A stretch of DNA of 64,000 nt from Viridothelium virens. Taxonomy: Eukaryota > Ascomycota > Dothideomycetes > Trypetheliales > Trypetheliaceae. The notes beneath the pieces are model-generated. The model did no database searches, was not told the origin of the DNA, and saw nothing but the letters and a program-made list of their open reading frames with translations. Shown here one piece after another: positions 46,543 to 58,330 of this stretch (within the stretch, counting starts at the first letter, position 1; each line of letters begins with the position of its first letter). Made by a program: the position numbers and the translations under genes. The DNA is taken from positions 186,001 through 250,000 of the forward strand of contig ML991793.1 of the NCBI GenBank assembly GCA_010094025.1, written 5' to 3'.

Positions 46543-49500
46543 ATGGCTCTTTACGTTCGTTTGTTCGTTGTAGCTATCACTGCGGTAAGATGCGCTGGGA
46601 CATACCTTGCAGAAATACTTCCAGATACCCTTGGCTCAAATAGTCTCCCGTTGAATGGTCGCGAGTATCCCCGAGATGCGAAGTCTGCCCAGAGAGATGC
46701 ATTTCTGGACAATCTTGTTCATAACATGACCGTCCCAGAGCTCGGTATGGAAACTAAGCTTATCCCATCATTCTCCTAACAAGCCCGATAGTCTTGCAGC
46801 TACACCTCATGTTCGCCGATAATATCATTGGCCCGCATTCTGATAACGGACTATATGGTAATAACCTCCCGCCTCATTGAGCGAGAGTATTGTTGTTCAG
46901 ATCGGAGATAGATTATGCCATGCGCTTTGCGCCCTCTGCACCTATTGGCCTTATTCATGACTGGTATCCAACAAATAAGTCTCAATACAACGATTTGCAG
47001 AGGTTGAACTCGGAGAAGGCTAGAATTGACATCCCTTTCTTGCAAACGGGCGAGTGTCTTCATGGAGTCGGCTCTTTCAAGCAGTCCATGTTTCCGCAAT
47101 CCATAGGCATGTCTGCTTCCTTTGATACTGCACTTGTAAACCGGGTTGGCAGGGCCATTGGCACAGAGGCTAGCTCGATAGGCATTCGTGCTTGTTTTGC
47201 TCCGGTTCTCGACCTAGGAAAAGACCCCAGATGGGGAAGAGTGCAAGGTAGTTCCCCTGGAAAACACACACGGTCTTAGTGTCTCACTCCATCTACAGAA
47301 GCGTGGGGTGAGGACATGATCTTGACCTCACACATGGGTGTTGCGTACGCGTCAGGTCTGTCAAAGAATAGCTCGTGGTCGGAACCCGATGCTGTTGTTC
47401 CGGTGATGAAGGTCTGATACCTCTTCCAATCCCTTCGTGAAGCAGCTGACTCTCGAAAACCAGCATTTTGCAGCCCACGGAAGTCCTCGTGCTGGTCACA
47501 ATACTGCTCCTTTCATGGGACGCGGTGTACGACAAGTCCTAGCTGAGATGCTCGTCCCATTCAAGGCAGTCGTTGACCTGGGCGGTGTCAAAGGGGCAAT
47601 GATGGCATATTCCGAGTTCGACGAAATTCCATGTTCTGTGCATCCACTTCTTTATCAAGCTCTTGAAGACTGGGGCTTTGATGGTAGTTCCCACGCTCTT
47701 GTAATGGGACCCTAATAGTAGCTAACAGCGTGCAGGTTATATAACGGCGGACGATACAGGTATTTCCAACTCCATCAATTCCTAGCTCTTCAGAGTATTT
47801 ACAGCTTCAGGTCTGGCCGAGCTTTATGCAACTCACCTTGTGGCTAGCTCGCCAGCGGACGCGATAGCCCAATGGCATAATGCTGGAGGCATGGTGCAGT
47901 ATTACGACTTCCCACTTGATTTGTATCTCAATGTACGTGACAGGTCGCACGCGACTATATGCAGTTCTCCTGACATCAATCTCAGGCAACAGTGGCCTTG
48001 GTTGCCAACGGTACTTTAACCATTGAAACCCTGCAGTCTCTAGCAAGAAGAGTCTTGGGTGTAAAGTATGATCTAGGACTATTTAATAACCGTTACATCC
48101 CGGATGATGTGGACTCGCAGGCAATCACAGCTTCCCATGTTCCACTTACCCTCGAGGCTGCACAGAAAAGCATAGTGCTACTGGAGAACCGGAATGCAAC
48201 ATTGCCACTGAATCTGAAAGAACAAAGCATCAATAGGATCGCAATCATTGGTCCTTATAGCGACATATTTAATTATGGAGATTACTCTGGACAGTGGGGA
48301 GGTTACCCTGTTGCAAACGCTACGACTATACGACAGGCTATGCAGGCATATCTTGCAGCAAACTCTTCAAGCACAGAAATTGTTACGAGCTGGGGATCAA
48401 ATACCTGGCTGTACAACTCTCAGTACAATATTCCGCCGTACCTACTTTCTTCCAACGGTACAGCTGGGGGCTTACTAGCAACTTACTATGCAGGGGTTAA
48501 TTTCTCCGATGCAGTCTTTCAGAAACAGGAGACACCAAGCCTAGACTGGGGGCTCTACCCACCAAATGGCCTCCCTTCCAATAATTTCAGTGTCGTGTGG
48601 GAAGGCGAAATGACTGTTCCTGTTGATTCTGAAGTCAACGGATGGCTGGGTGTTGCCGTGTATGCAAATACAACAGCCCAGCTCTACGTGGATGGCCAAT
48701 TCCTTGTCCAATCCAATGCTACTACCTCGGGCAACATACTACCGAACATCGAGTCATTATCGTACTCGGTCGAGAATGCGACATTACCTCCACCAGGCTC
48801 TGCATCGTTTCAATTCATACCAAGAGCCACGCATAAAATACGCCTCGAATACCAGGCCTGGAATTATGTACAAAAGTTTGAAAATGAGAACTCACTCAAT
48901 GCGCAGATATTGCTGTTCTGGAATTTGGTAGATCAGAACGATCCTATTGAAAAGGTTTGGATCTATCCAGCATATTTCAAGTACAATAGTTAACTTATCG
49001 CCACAGGCCGTCAATCTTGCGAAGACTTCAGATGTCGTCGTTCTCACCGTGGGCGCGAATTGGAATTCGGATGCGGAAAACGGTGATAGGGGCACTCTAG
49101 GACTTTCTGCGAATCAAAGTAGAGTTTCCACTGTTAGGTTCGGAAAGCAAAGACTAATACAGCTCTAGCCGCCCTTGCGGATGCTATCTTCGCATTGGAG
49201 AAGCCTGTCATCTTGGTGCTTCAAGGTGGACGTCCATTCGCAATCCCTACATATTACAGTAAAGCTGCAGCTGTGCTTAAGGCGGTACGTACAGACGGCC
49301 TACTGACCGAGGACCTTCGCTCATCTTTGCACAGTTTTTTCCGGGGCAGTCAGGAGGCCAAGCGATTTCTGATACACTTTTCGGAATATCAAACCCCGGC
49401 GGGCGAGTACCTCTCAGCGTTCCCTATGATGTAGGGACATTGCCAGTATATTACAAGTAGGTATGTATCTTCTCTTGTCGACACGTGCTAACAAGCCTTG

Positions 49501-50038
49501 AAGTTATAAACCATCTGCTCTCCTCCAAAACTATACAGATATTGAGACTTATCCGATTGTGAGTTCCTTGTTTTATAGGCTATTCTCCTAATATCTAATG
49601 GATTATCTCATATAGTATCCCTTTGGGTACGGCCTCTCGTACAGCCAATTTTCCGTCTCTAAATTTTCAGCATCATCTTCTTCCTCAAATACGTCGAGCA
49701 GCTCAGGAACCTTCACGGACACATCTACGATTGTGTTTTCTGTTCAGATCACTAACACTGGACCCATCGCCGGAAGCTATGTCCCACAGGTATATCTTCT
49801 AGGTAGGGTATCGTCTGTCGTTCGTGTTGTTAGGCAGTTGGTCGCTTTTACCCGCGTATATCTCTCTGCTGGGGAGACACAAACAGTGCATATGGAGCTG
49901 GATGTTGGAAGGTATCTACCAATATTAGATCGCGCTTACAACTGGATGGTGGAGAAGGGAAACTATACCTTCGCGCTGATGGAGAATGGCGGGAGCCAAG
50001 CTGACACTGATACAAATGTAACTTTGACTTGTATATAA
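46543..50038 (+). CDS. Secreted GH3 beta-glucosidase/xylosidase-type enzyme with PA14 domain
   Basis: Predicted 959 aa from 13 exons: 46543-46744, 46792-46857, 46912-47247, 47299-47411, 47464-47683, 47736-47759, 47811-47932, 47986-48954, 49007-49118, 49169-49284, 49335-49456, 49504-49558 and 49616-50038. All phases agree. A signal peptide (LYVRLFVVAITAVRCAG) starts the protein. The GH3 barrel has TGECLHGVGSFKQSMFPQS, APVLDLGKDPRWGRVQEAWGE and KHFAAHGSP. The nucleophile motif YITADDT (Asp near residue 318) sits in a 24-nt exon. The GH3 C-terminal domain (SIVLLENRNATLPL) holds an inserted PA14 domain (GGLLATYYAG through YVDGQFLVQS), and a fibronectin-III-like domain (YPFGYGLSYSQF onward) ends it. 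It likely releases sugars from plant or fungal cell-wall glycans outside the cell. Twelve introns is far more than its neighbours have. Confidence 0.88.
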
Positions 50039-50316
50039 AGCCCTGATCGGCAAGGCAGTGAGCTGACTGCAACTGTACACAATAAAGATGGTAGACAATA
50101 AGGCTAGTTCAACAAGTATTTGGTAGACTGGATGGCGCCAGGAGTGCCATAAGAAATGTTGACGGGATACGCTGAGGCTGAGCAAGCAGGAGGGTAGTCA
50201 CCTGGAATAACTCAAAACCTGGCCGAGTTCCTCTAGTAGGGTATATTCATTGGTCTTTAGCAATCTACAGCAATTACCATCTTCCACTAATATCTAGCCT
50301 TTCTACTTTCCAATTA
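50039..50316. other. Spacer after GH3
   Basis: Short 3' spacer; nothing seen. Confidence 0.4.
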
Positions 50317-50645
50317 TTAAGTGTTTCCCACAAAAAAAAGTGTGTCAGAGTGTTCAGCACTCAGCACTTCCTCTATCAATCGAAAAAGTTTACTTACTAG
50401 CTTAATAGCTTCTTCGTGGCGGTCTTGCTCCTTCCATGTGAACGCAAGAGTGTTCATGCTGGTCAGCGTGTCGGGGTGGTCTTCCGTGAGCTTCTTCTTG
50501 CTAATCTCCGTCACCTGCAATCTCAGCTCTTCCGCCATCCCATCGATCTTGATTCCTGTATGTCTCCCCAATATTAGTCATGCTGGTCAGCGTGGAAGGG
50601 CGGTCCTCCCCGAGCTTCTTCAACGGCTCGGCTTTGTCTTATCGA
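50317..50645 (-). pseudogene. Relic of a TPR (kinesin-light-chain type) repeat gene
   Basis: On the minus strand two TPR units of the kind found in fungal NLR/STAND proteins remain. The first reads KKLGEDRPSTLTSMTNIGET and YRNQDRW; the second reads LRLQVTEISKKKLTEDHPDT, then LTSMNTLAFTWKEQDRHEEA. They lie in different frames, so at least one frameshift separates them, and neither flank continues the gene. It is a fragment of a host gene of the NB-ARC/TPR class and now non-functional. It lies 1.3 kb from an intact NACHT gene but is not part of it. Confidence 0.65.
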
Positions 50646-51247
50646 CCCTCGAAGAAGGGAGGCCCTTACATATTGAGGCCTTGGAATTCGCAGGACCAGT
50701 AGGTCCTTTGCAATAACATGAGTTATGTCTCTTCTTATGCAGAGGCGGATCGGTATTTTAACGAGGGCATGGATAATCAAGGTTTAACACAGCCAACGGA
50801 GGTATATTAGGAAAGTTTAGTCAGCTTCCTAGATGCTATATGGCCTCTTTGAAGACTGTTTCATCTCTATAACCACGATAAGGAAAGTAACGCCAGTCGA
50901 CTCAGCTCTGAATGAAATACCCTGCCCTTGTAATGATATGTCCATCGGAGAACAAAGGAATGAGTACCAAAGCTTCCTTTGTCTGAACCACTCTCGACTA
51001 GTAGTCTTTGTGCTGGGAATTGGGAATCGGATTTGTTGAGCGAAAGAAACTGCAGTGTATTGAGTTGTGTAGAATCTAGGTTGAGGAGGAACCTCAGAGA
51101 GAGACTATGTAGGCCTGCACTAGTACAAATGAAGTAGAGTTATCACTCTCCATGGTACGCTCCTGCCCATGGGCCTCGGGGACCGCTTCCCACAACAGGA
51201 TTTGCTTTTTAAAGAGATCTATTCTCATTTCAGCCGATTTCGACCAG
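50646..51247. other. Intergenic, no gene seen
   Basis: Sequence between the TPR relic and the fold-back element; only short frames. Confidence 0.4.
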
Positions 51248-51615
51248 GGTTCGGAAACATAGTTGAGTATGGAATAACTATCCCATATCCAGAAATTTCT
51301 GGATTGGATAGCATAGCATAATTATGCGCATAATATTTGTATCTAGCTAATTAGGCTTGATATTTATGGAATTGGGCTTAATACTGGCTTGACTAGGCTT
51401 AGTCTGTGGCCCTCTTATTACGGGGCCCCTGTAAAGGGAGAGACTTTAGCAGGGATAGAAAGGGTACAAATTGAACCCAATTCAGCCAACATTTTGCCTA
51501 TCCCACAGATATCAAGCCTAATTAGCTAGATACAGATATTATGCGAATAATTATGCTATGCTATCCATACACAGCTTTATGTATGCATTATTCTATGCAG
51601 CTATGTTTCCGAACC
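51248..51615. mobile_element. 368-bp fold-back / MITE-like element
   Basis: The ends are a perfect 15-bp inverted repeat (ggttcggaaacatag at 51248-51262 and its complement at 51601-51615). Inside, arms at 51306-51363 and 51509-51566 (58 bp each) are inverted copies differing at only two positions. The unpaired centre is about 145 bp. There is no coding capacity and the arms are AT-rich. I could not see a clear target-site duplication beside the ends. It looks like a non-autonomous DNA element, probably mobilised in trans; low arm divergence suggests it is recent or kept by gene conversion. Confidence 0.75.
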
Positions 51616-51979
51616 TATATACTTGCTTACATAATTCTCAGGCTGCCAAAAGAAAAGTGCATGCGGGGTAATGATGTTGTGTAAGGTACCTACAAGCACA
51701 CCTACCTAAGGTAGGTACCTAAGGCAATTCTATCACGTATTCCTTAGCTGCTAGGGTATATGGGGTTCTCTCCTCCATAGCTGAATCTACAGGCTTTCTT
51801 CGCCTTTCATCAAACATCATCAGGTCGACACATGGTCATGCACTTCGCCACAGATGTTGTGGCAATACCCAGTGCTGCGTGACAGCCCAGCTCAGCCTCG
51901 TACATACGAATTTCACATCGCACTTCTTTCCGCATGATATTCTAAGCTATTTCTTGAATCCAGGACAAACTCATTTGTT
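51616..51979. other. Promoter side of the NACHT gene
   Basis: 364 bp between the fold-back element and the NACHT start. Carries a palindromic cluster at about 51686-51724 (ggtacctac...cctaccttag-type, ctacctaaggtaggtacct). No gene. Confidence 0.45.
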
Positions 51980-54900
51980 ATGGCGATCGATCCACTGTCT
52001 GCCATCGGTCTGGGCGCTAATATCCTGCAGTTCATCGAATTCATCTCCAAATTAATCAGTATCGGGAATGAAATACATAGTTCTGTCTATGGTACAACGG
52101 TAGAAAATTTCGATCTCGAAGTTATCACCCGTACTGTTTCCGGCTTACACCAAAGGATATATGAATCGAACGAAGAATGGAAAGTAACAACGAAAGGTCG
52201 GGTTTCTAATACGGATCGTGAGATTGAGAGGCTCGCTTCCTCTTGCGATGAGATCGCGGAGGATCTGTTGAGCGTACTAGCTGAACTAAGAGCTCCAGGG
52301 AAACTGAGTAAATGGAATAGCATGGCCGATGCTTTGAAGACTGTATGGGCGAGGTCAAAAATCAAGGCTCTTCGTGATCGACTCGACCAGTACAAGGCGG
52401 GCCTACATTCTTCACTAATGATATCCCTCATGTAAGAGCGCTGATATCTACTCAAGTAGCTCTAATGACAATCCAAACAGGGACAAGGTTACAAACCTGA
52501 CACCGACACTTACCCGGCAGCTAGCTTCAGGCTCTCAATTAGACAGGATTAAAGGCGAGCTTCTGCAGGCCATCTGGGAAGCTAATGCCTCCCGGGGGGT
52601 ATCCGAAGCTGTAGCTCCCATTGATCTTAGACCAATATCGAGTCATCTCTCGCAGTTGACACGGCATGAGCAGGTGTCACATTTGCAATCCCAGATACTG
52701 GAGCAGCTTAGCTTCCAAGACCAGCACGATAGAGAGTTTCGGATCGCGTCAGCCCATGCCCAGACATTCAAGTGGATATTTCATCAAACGCATGATCAAT
52801 CTGAGACGATGCCCTGGTCGAACTTTCGATCTTGGCTTGAGGATAACAACGAGCATCTCTACTGGATTACGGGTAAAGCAGGTTCGGGCAAGTCTACTCT
52901 CATGAAATTCATCGTTCATGAACACCAGTGCGAGGAACTGCTGCGCAACTGGGCTGGCGATATGCCTCTTATAATGACCCGCTTTTACTTCTGGAATTCG
53001 GGAACTGTGGCCCAAATGTCTCAGGAAGGCCTGCTAAGAACAATCCTTTATGATGCTCTTAGCCAGAAGCCGGAACTTATCGCGAAAATCATGCCTAATC
53101 GGTGGATTCGATCGCAAATGTTTGGATGTGATCTTCACCCTTGGAGCTTGTCAGAGCTCGCTCAGGCCTTCAGGCGCCTTCTGGCACAATCAGAGTCATA
53201 TAAATTATGCTTCTTCGTTGATGGCCTTGATGAGTTCGACGGAGATCATGAGGAACTCATTGGCCTCTTCAAGAACGCGGTATCATATCAAAATGTCAAG
53301 GCATGCTCATCTAGTCGTCCATGGGTCATTTTTGAAGAGGCGTTTTTTCAACGCCCCAGTCTGATGCTCGAAAAACTAACGTGTAGTGACATCGTTCAAT
53401 ACATCACTGCGAATTTTGACGACAACTCAGGTTTCCGAGCGCTTCAGCGACGTGAACCTGATTTCGCGTCTACTTTAATCAACAACATCGCCATCAAAGC
53501 ATGCGGAGTTTTTCTATGGGTGACATTGGTTGTTCAATCGCTTCTAAGTGGGATGTCCAACTACGACTGCATCTCCGACTTACAAAAGCGGCTGGATAGA
53601 CTTCCTGGTGATCTAGAAAAATTCTACCGGAAGATTTTCAATAGCATCGAGCATGAATATGTGGAGCATGCTTGTCAGTATTTCCGACTTGTTGCTGCGG
53701 CCAATGGCAACTTGACAGTTTTGCAGCTATCTTTTGCCGATGAAGACGATTTGTCGAAATTAATACATGAGAGACCAGTGGAGCTTCTGAACGATGAAGA
53801 GGCAGACTATCGGTTCGAATCGACAAAGCGTCGCTTAAATAGCCGTTGCAAGGGGTTTCTTGAAATTCCTACGAGACCATTGGGAGTCAGAGACTCAGTG
53901 TTACTATCTACCTCTAAAACTTTTAGTGATGATCGCCATTTACGCTATCTACAAAGAGTCGCCTATCTTCATAGGACCGTGAAAGATTTTCTCAAGACAG
54001 CTGAAGTCGACGAGAGAATCAAAGCATCAACGAAGAACTTCAAACCATGCGTCCCTCTACTGAATTCGAGCGTACTGATGCTGAAGACTACTATGGACCC
54101 AGCCCATTGTCGCCACATCATGATTTATGCCGAACAAGCTGACACGATAGGCTACCATTACATCAAAATCCTCGATGAAGTACACAAGTCTCTAGACGCT
54201 CATCCTTATCCTCCTAATCTACACAAAGGCAGTTTGTTTCATACTATCAATAAAGATATCCCTCCAGAAGCTGGATTCTTGGAATTTGTCACCTACTATA
54301 ACGTCTCTTCGTATGTCTCGGCCAAGATCTTACAGAATGTTCCGCTTTTCGCGAATCCCGCTATTGGACCACTCCTAGACCGTCTTATAGTGGACTATAG
54401 AGAGCTCAAAGCTCTTCGCGACCCCGAATTGCGGTCAGGCCCTTTGCCACCTCCTAGTCTTACTCTTGTTCGGCACTTGCTTAACGGTGGTGGAGACCCC
54501 AACTTCATCGTCGCAGGGCGAACAACGTGGCAGGCTGTTCTCGAAGAAAGCGTATTTGTCTCGAATGTCGTGAATCTTTGGACTACTTGTGGACGGGCCA
54601 AATACATCGTTCCAACTCTTGAGCACTGGGCTTCCATAGTCGAGATATTCATCCTTTCAGGCGCAGATCCACAAGCTAACCGCAATTCGCCACAAGCGTC
54701 GCGAATTCGTGAAGCTTTTGGAACAAGAATGCCTCACAGAGCGATGGGTCTTGAAAAGCTCTTAGCCGAGAGAATGAAGAGGAGATCTACGGCGGCTAGA
54801 ATTGTTCCACTGCTATCACACATCGCTGTACCGGATTTCCATGATATAAGGCCAATGCCAGTAATGAACAGGCAAAGTAGGGCTGAAACGGCACGAGCGA

Positions 54901-55019
54901 CGCTCAGCGAGACATTCCGTCTCACAGCTCATTCTGAAAACGATTTTTCTACGAAACCGACGGGGAAAAGGTGCCGACCGAAATATTCTCTGGATCCTGC
55001 ACACAGATACTACCAATGA
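51980..55019 (+). CDS. NACHT-type STAND P-loop NTPase (fungal NLR-like)
   Basis: Predicted 996 aa, exons 51980-52431 and 52481-55019. The N-terminus (AIDPLSAIGLGANILQFIEF) is the helical domain common at the start of fungal STAND proteins. The NTPase has Walker A GKAGSGKST near residue 280 and Walker B LCFFVDGLDEFDGD near 394, then the sensor-like region ACSSSRPWVIFEEAF. The second half is helical with HRTVKDFL, a motif common after fungal NACHT domains. No ankyrin, WD or TPR array follows, so it is a short-armed NLR. Family members act in self/non-self recognition and regulated cell death. Ligand and effector are unknown. Confidence 0.88.
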
Positions 55020-56211
55020 AGCCTTAATCAATCGAAAAGCAACTGCCGGAATGAGTTGGCATTGGTGTTATGCAGATCCGACACTGCGAAACGTTCAATC
55101 GTCGTCTCTATGGATTGTTAAGTAAATAGATACACACAATTTCTGGTTATCAAGAGTGGTAGTGAGATCGTAACCGGGCAAAAGTGTTAGGCGGAATGCA
55201 TAAAGTCTATTGTTAATCCTACAATTGTGGATCGGTTCTCTTCTCGCATAGCCAGCCCAAGTCTACACATATGCATGCTAGACTCTTCTCCTGAGTCCTC
55301 CAACATCGTTGGCATGGCAATAGTGGAGGCCCCTTGACGGCGAGCGAACCAACGCAGACTATCATAAGTGCAGCGGAGGTACTAGAAGAGGCCTGTGTTA
55401 TTCTTTGAAGCTCTCTTGCGACCCTTCACTTCAGCTCCGCTGAGAGCCTTTTGGGCTATCGCGCTACCTAATTTTGGAGAGCAAGAACTGATAGAGCTAG
55501 AGACTTGTCATGGGAACCGTTCCAGTCAACGTCATAGTCACTCCATCGCTATTCGGACTTCCCACAAGAAAAGCGCAGAGACCATGCCGCGAATCCTCGT
55601 GATATGATAGCGGAACCCTCCAAACCACAGACATTGCCAACTACCCTAACATTTTTTCTGAGCCGTCGTCGACAGCAGAGGAACCACGATTCGGCTCTGT
55701 AACAACATACTCAGGTATCCCATCGTCAAGGGAAGGCAGCACATACGGCCTTGCCACAATCGGCATGACGAACCGTTGTTCCGACGGCTGCTCCGTAGCG
55801 GTTATGCACATCACCAACGTGTCGGATGAGCCGAAGTAGTGAAATGCGAGCTGTTTTGAAAGGGAAAATGTAGGTCTGCTGATCTATCTGGCAAAGAACA
55901 ACGCAGGCAACGATAATGGATACGCAGATACCTCGATCGCCACCCCTGCTGTTACGCTGATCAGAGACCTATTCTGATTGTTCTTGATTGGTTTAGCGCT
56001 AATGCTTCTGCATGGTGTAATCTATTCATGTATATTGTGGTTTGTCGGCTATGTCCGTAGGGATCATTCGTTAAATAGGAGCAAGCATAGTGAGAGGACG
56101 CTCAAGAGATAGATGATTCGCAAAATGAAAACTAAAATACAAGCTCAAGCTTTCGTAAAGTTTCATATACATCAAAGTCTCATATGCTAGATGCTTGATC
56201 ATGACAGCCTT
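55020..56211. other. 1.2-kb gap with possible gene relics
   Basis: No intact gene. A plus-strand open stretch at about 55597-55839 reads as a Thr/Ser/Gly-rich protein with Cys pairs (TNRCSDGCSVAVMHITNV), and about 55895-56110 has a hydrophobic segment (LALMLLHGVIYSCILWFVGY) after a stop. They look like pieces of a decayed membrane-protein gene, but I recognise no family. Confidence 0.35.
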
Positions 56212-57909
56212 CTAGTCTTGATCCTGTAGAAGTGCGTCCTCTTCTGGCGGCAGGGGATCCGATGCTGATGACACCTTCGAAGTCGTTTCCTTCGGGATGT
56301 GCTTAATAAGTTCTGGATCCTCCGTGAGAAGTATGTGCCTCGCTTCATCGACTGTAATGGGACTATCGTCTGGCTCGTTTGCTTTAAGACCCGTCGGAAT
56401 TGCCGAAACGACCTCAATGAGAAGCTCCTTTGCTTCCGGTGTGTTCCAGATATTTTTTGCTCGCTTGACGTACATCTCCATTTCTAAGATCTCTCGCTCG
56501 GTGCGTGGCATCGAACCCCAGATGCTGGGGGGGATCTGGTCGATTTCTAGTTCTTGGAAAAGGCGGGCAGTGATCCAGGGCCAGCGTGCGGCAGACTTAT
56601 AGAGCTGCTGCTTCCCATCATTGAGAGTCTTGGCATGGTTGATAGCCAGCCCCCGCGAAAGCTGTATGTTCGGAAGCTTGCCCCATAACCACGGTTTGTC
56701 CATGGCTTTGTAAAGCTCTAGGAAATGCTCGACTTGCTTGGATCGTATAGCATATTGATCCATGATGAGACAGATGCGGTATGGATCGTTGAAAGGGTCA
56801 AGGCCAAGCAGTAGCATAAGCCATTCGTAGGAGGTTCTGAAGAGGGAACGCATGCTGAGATTGCCGATAAAGCGCCATACAGCAAGCCAGAACTCTCGGT
56901 TCTCAGCTCGGAGGAAGCTTAACCTTGCTTTACCGTGTGACAAATTGTTTGAAAACGTACTGTGGACTGCCCTGCCGAACGAAAATAACGCACGCTCAAG
57001 CAACTCTCCGGCAATCGCATGATCTCCTTGATGCTTGGCAATTTCCGAGACTTGGAGGAGAGTGGAAATGTGATAGGGATTGAAGTGGAGGTGTTGTACC
57101 ATTCTTTCCGGATCCATAGACGCGACGCATGCCTCAAATTGCCTCTGCGAGTCTCTGTAGGACCCATTGTGAACGAATGCGTATTCGACTGAACCATCGG
57201 ACCGCTTCTCAACGACCTCCATTCCCAGACCACCGCTAGGTGCTGACGGCCAGTTCTCTCGGCCTTGGATGAAAATGTTTCGTTTTCGTGCTAGTTCAGC
57301 AAGACTGCTCCCTCGGCTTCCTATTGCTGCGGCAAGACCACCCTGCTGCTGGCCCCTGTTTCTTCTCCCTTCACCTTCGTCTTCGACTGCTGTGCGTCCG
57401 AAGAGTCGACGCATCTCGTTGGCAGCATGTAAATGACTTGTGTCGACTGACAATAACCTACAAAGTTCCTCGACCTCGGGATCAACAGTAGAGACAGTGG
57501 CTGTGTCTGGCTTTGCAGCGTTCGATTTTGTAGACAACGCTTGAAGTGCAGCGTCTATCTCATCCATCTGAGCAGCTTGCGTCCCTTCTTCTACAAGAGC
57601 TTTCTTTTTCTTGGTTGCTTTCTTCTTTTTCTTTTTTCGCTTTGCAGTTGACGTAGGCCCCTGGTTCTCGGCACCTGAGGCTTCTTGTGTCTGCGGTACT
57701 CCCCCTTCTTTTAGCTCTTGCTCTTCTTCGTCGTCATCGGACTGATTATGCTCGCTCTCAGCCTCGTCCAGCATTGAGAAAAGGCTCTTTTGTGGGCGTC
57801 TAGCACCGCGAGACTCATCCGGTCCATCTGCGTCTTCAATTTCCTGACCAGCTAAGCGGTCTTGCTCTTCTCGCTCTTTCTGTGCTTTTCTAAGAGCTCG
57901 CGAAGACAT
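56212..57909 (-). CDS. RQC1: Ribosome quality-control protein Rqc1 / TCF25 homologue
   Basis: 565 aa, single exon. Rqc1 is part of the ribosome-bound quality-control complex with Rqc2, Ltn1 and Cdc48 and helps ubiquitin-chain formation on stalled nascent chains. The N-terminus is acidic then strongly basic (KRKKKKKKATKKKKA). The TCF25 domain (about 200-500) includes FVHNGSYRDSQRQFEACVAS, HLHFNPYHISTLLQVSEIAK, AGELLERALFSFGRAVHSTF and LLGLDPFNDPYRICLIMDQY. It is shorter than yeast Rqc1, mainly in the C-terminus. Divergent from PTC5 with 421 bp between. Confidence 0.93.
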   Translation of the reverse strand: MSSRALRKAQKEREEQDRLAGQEIEDADGPDESRGARRPQKSLFSMLDEAESEHNQSDDDEEEQELKEGGVPQTQEASGAENQGPTSTAKRKKKKKKATKKKKALVEEGTQAAQMDEIDAALQALSTKSNAAKPDTATVSTVDPEVEELCRLLSVDTSHLHAANEMRRLFGRTAVEDEGEGRRNRGQQQGGLAAAIGSRGSSLAELARKRNIFIQGRENWPSAPSGGLGMEVVEKRSDGSVEYAFVHNGSYRDSQRQFEACVASMDPERMVQHLHFNPYHISTLLQVSEIAKHQGDHAIAGELLERALFSFGRAVHSTFSNNLSHGKARLSFLRAENREFWLAVWRFIGNLSMRSLFRTSYEWLMLLLGLDPFNDPYRICLIMDQYAIRSKQVEHFLELYKAMDKPWLWGKLPNIQLSRGLAINHAKTLNDGKQQLYKSAARWPWITARLFQELEIDQIPPSIWGSMPRTEREILEMEMYVKRAKNIWNTPEAKELLIEVVSAIPTGLKANEPDDSPITVDEARHILLTEDPELIKHIPKETTSKVSSASDPLPPEEDALLQDQD

Positions 57910-58330
57910 TGAATCTCAGCTGAATATTCGAGTTTGACAATGGAAAATTTTGAAGCTACGAAAGATTGGGCAAGAAAGCCGGAAACGCACGTGGTGAAGT
58001 CGTGTGCATCCAATGTGTGATCAACGATAGTATCATGACTTTTCACTCATGCATAAATCTTAAGAGCCCCTCAAAATCTGAATCCCTGAGTAACAGCTGC
58101 AATGCAAGTCTCATCTGGGATATTCACCACCGAATATTAGTCTCAACAGTGGGCCGTCGAGGAATGTTCTCTAATCGGCTTGAACCTTTCCGGCGATCTC
58201 ACGTCATCAACTCCGGGCAAACGCGGGCAGTATTCAACCTCCCCTTAAGCTTGCTCGAATTCCTGGTTACGTCCGTAAAGTCTTCTTCACCTACCTTCGC
58301 ATCCTTCACCCTCCCTCATACTTCGCCTCG
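57910..58330. other. Divergent promoter gap (RQC1 / PTC5)
   Basis: 421 bp; nothing distinctive seen. Confidence 0.45.
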
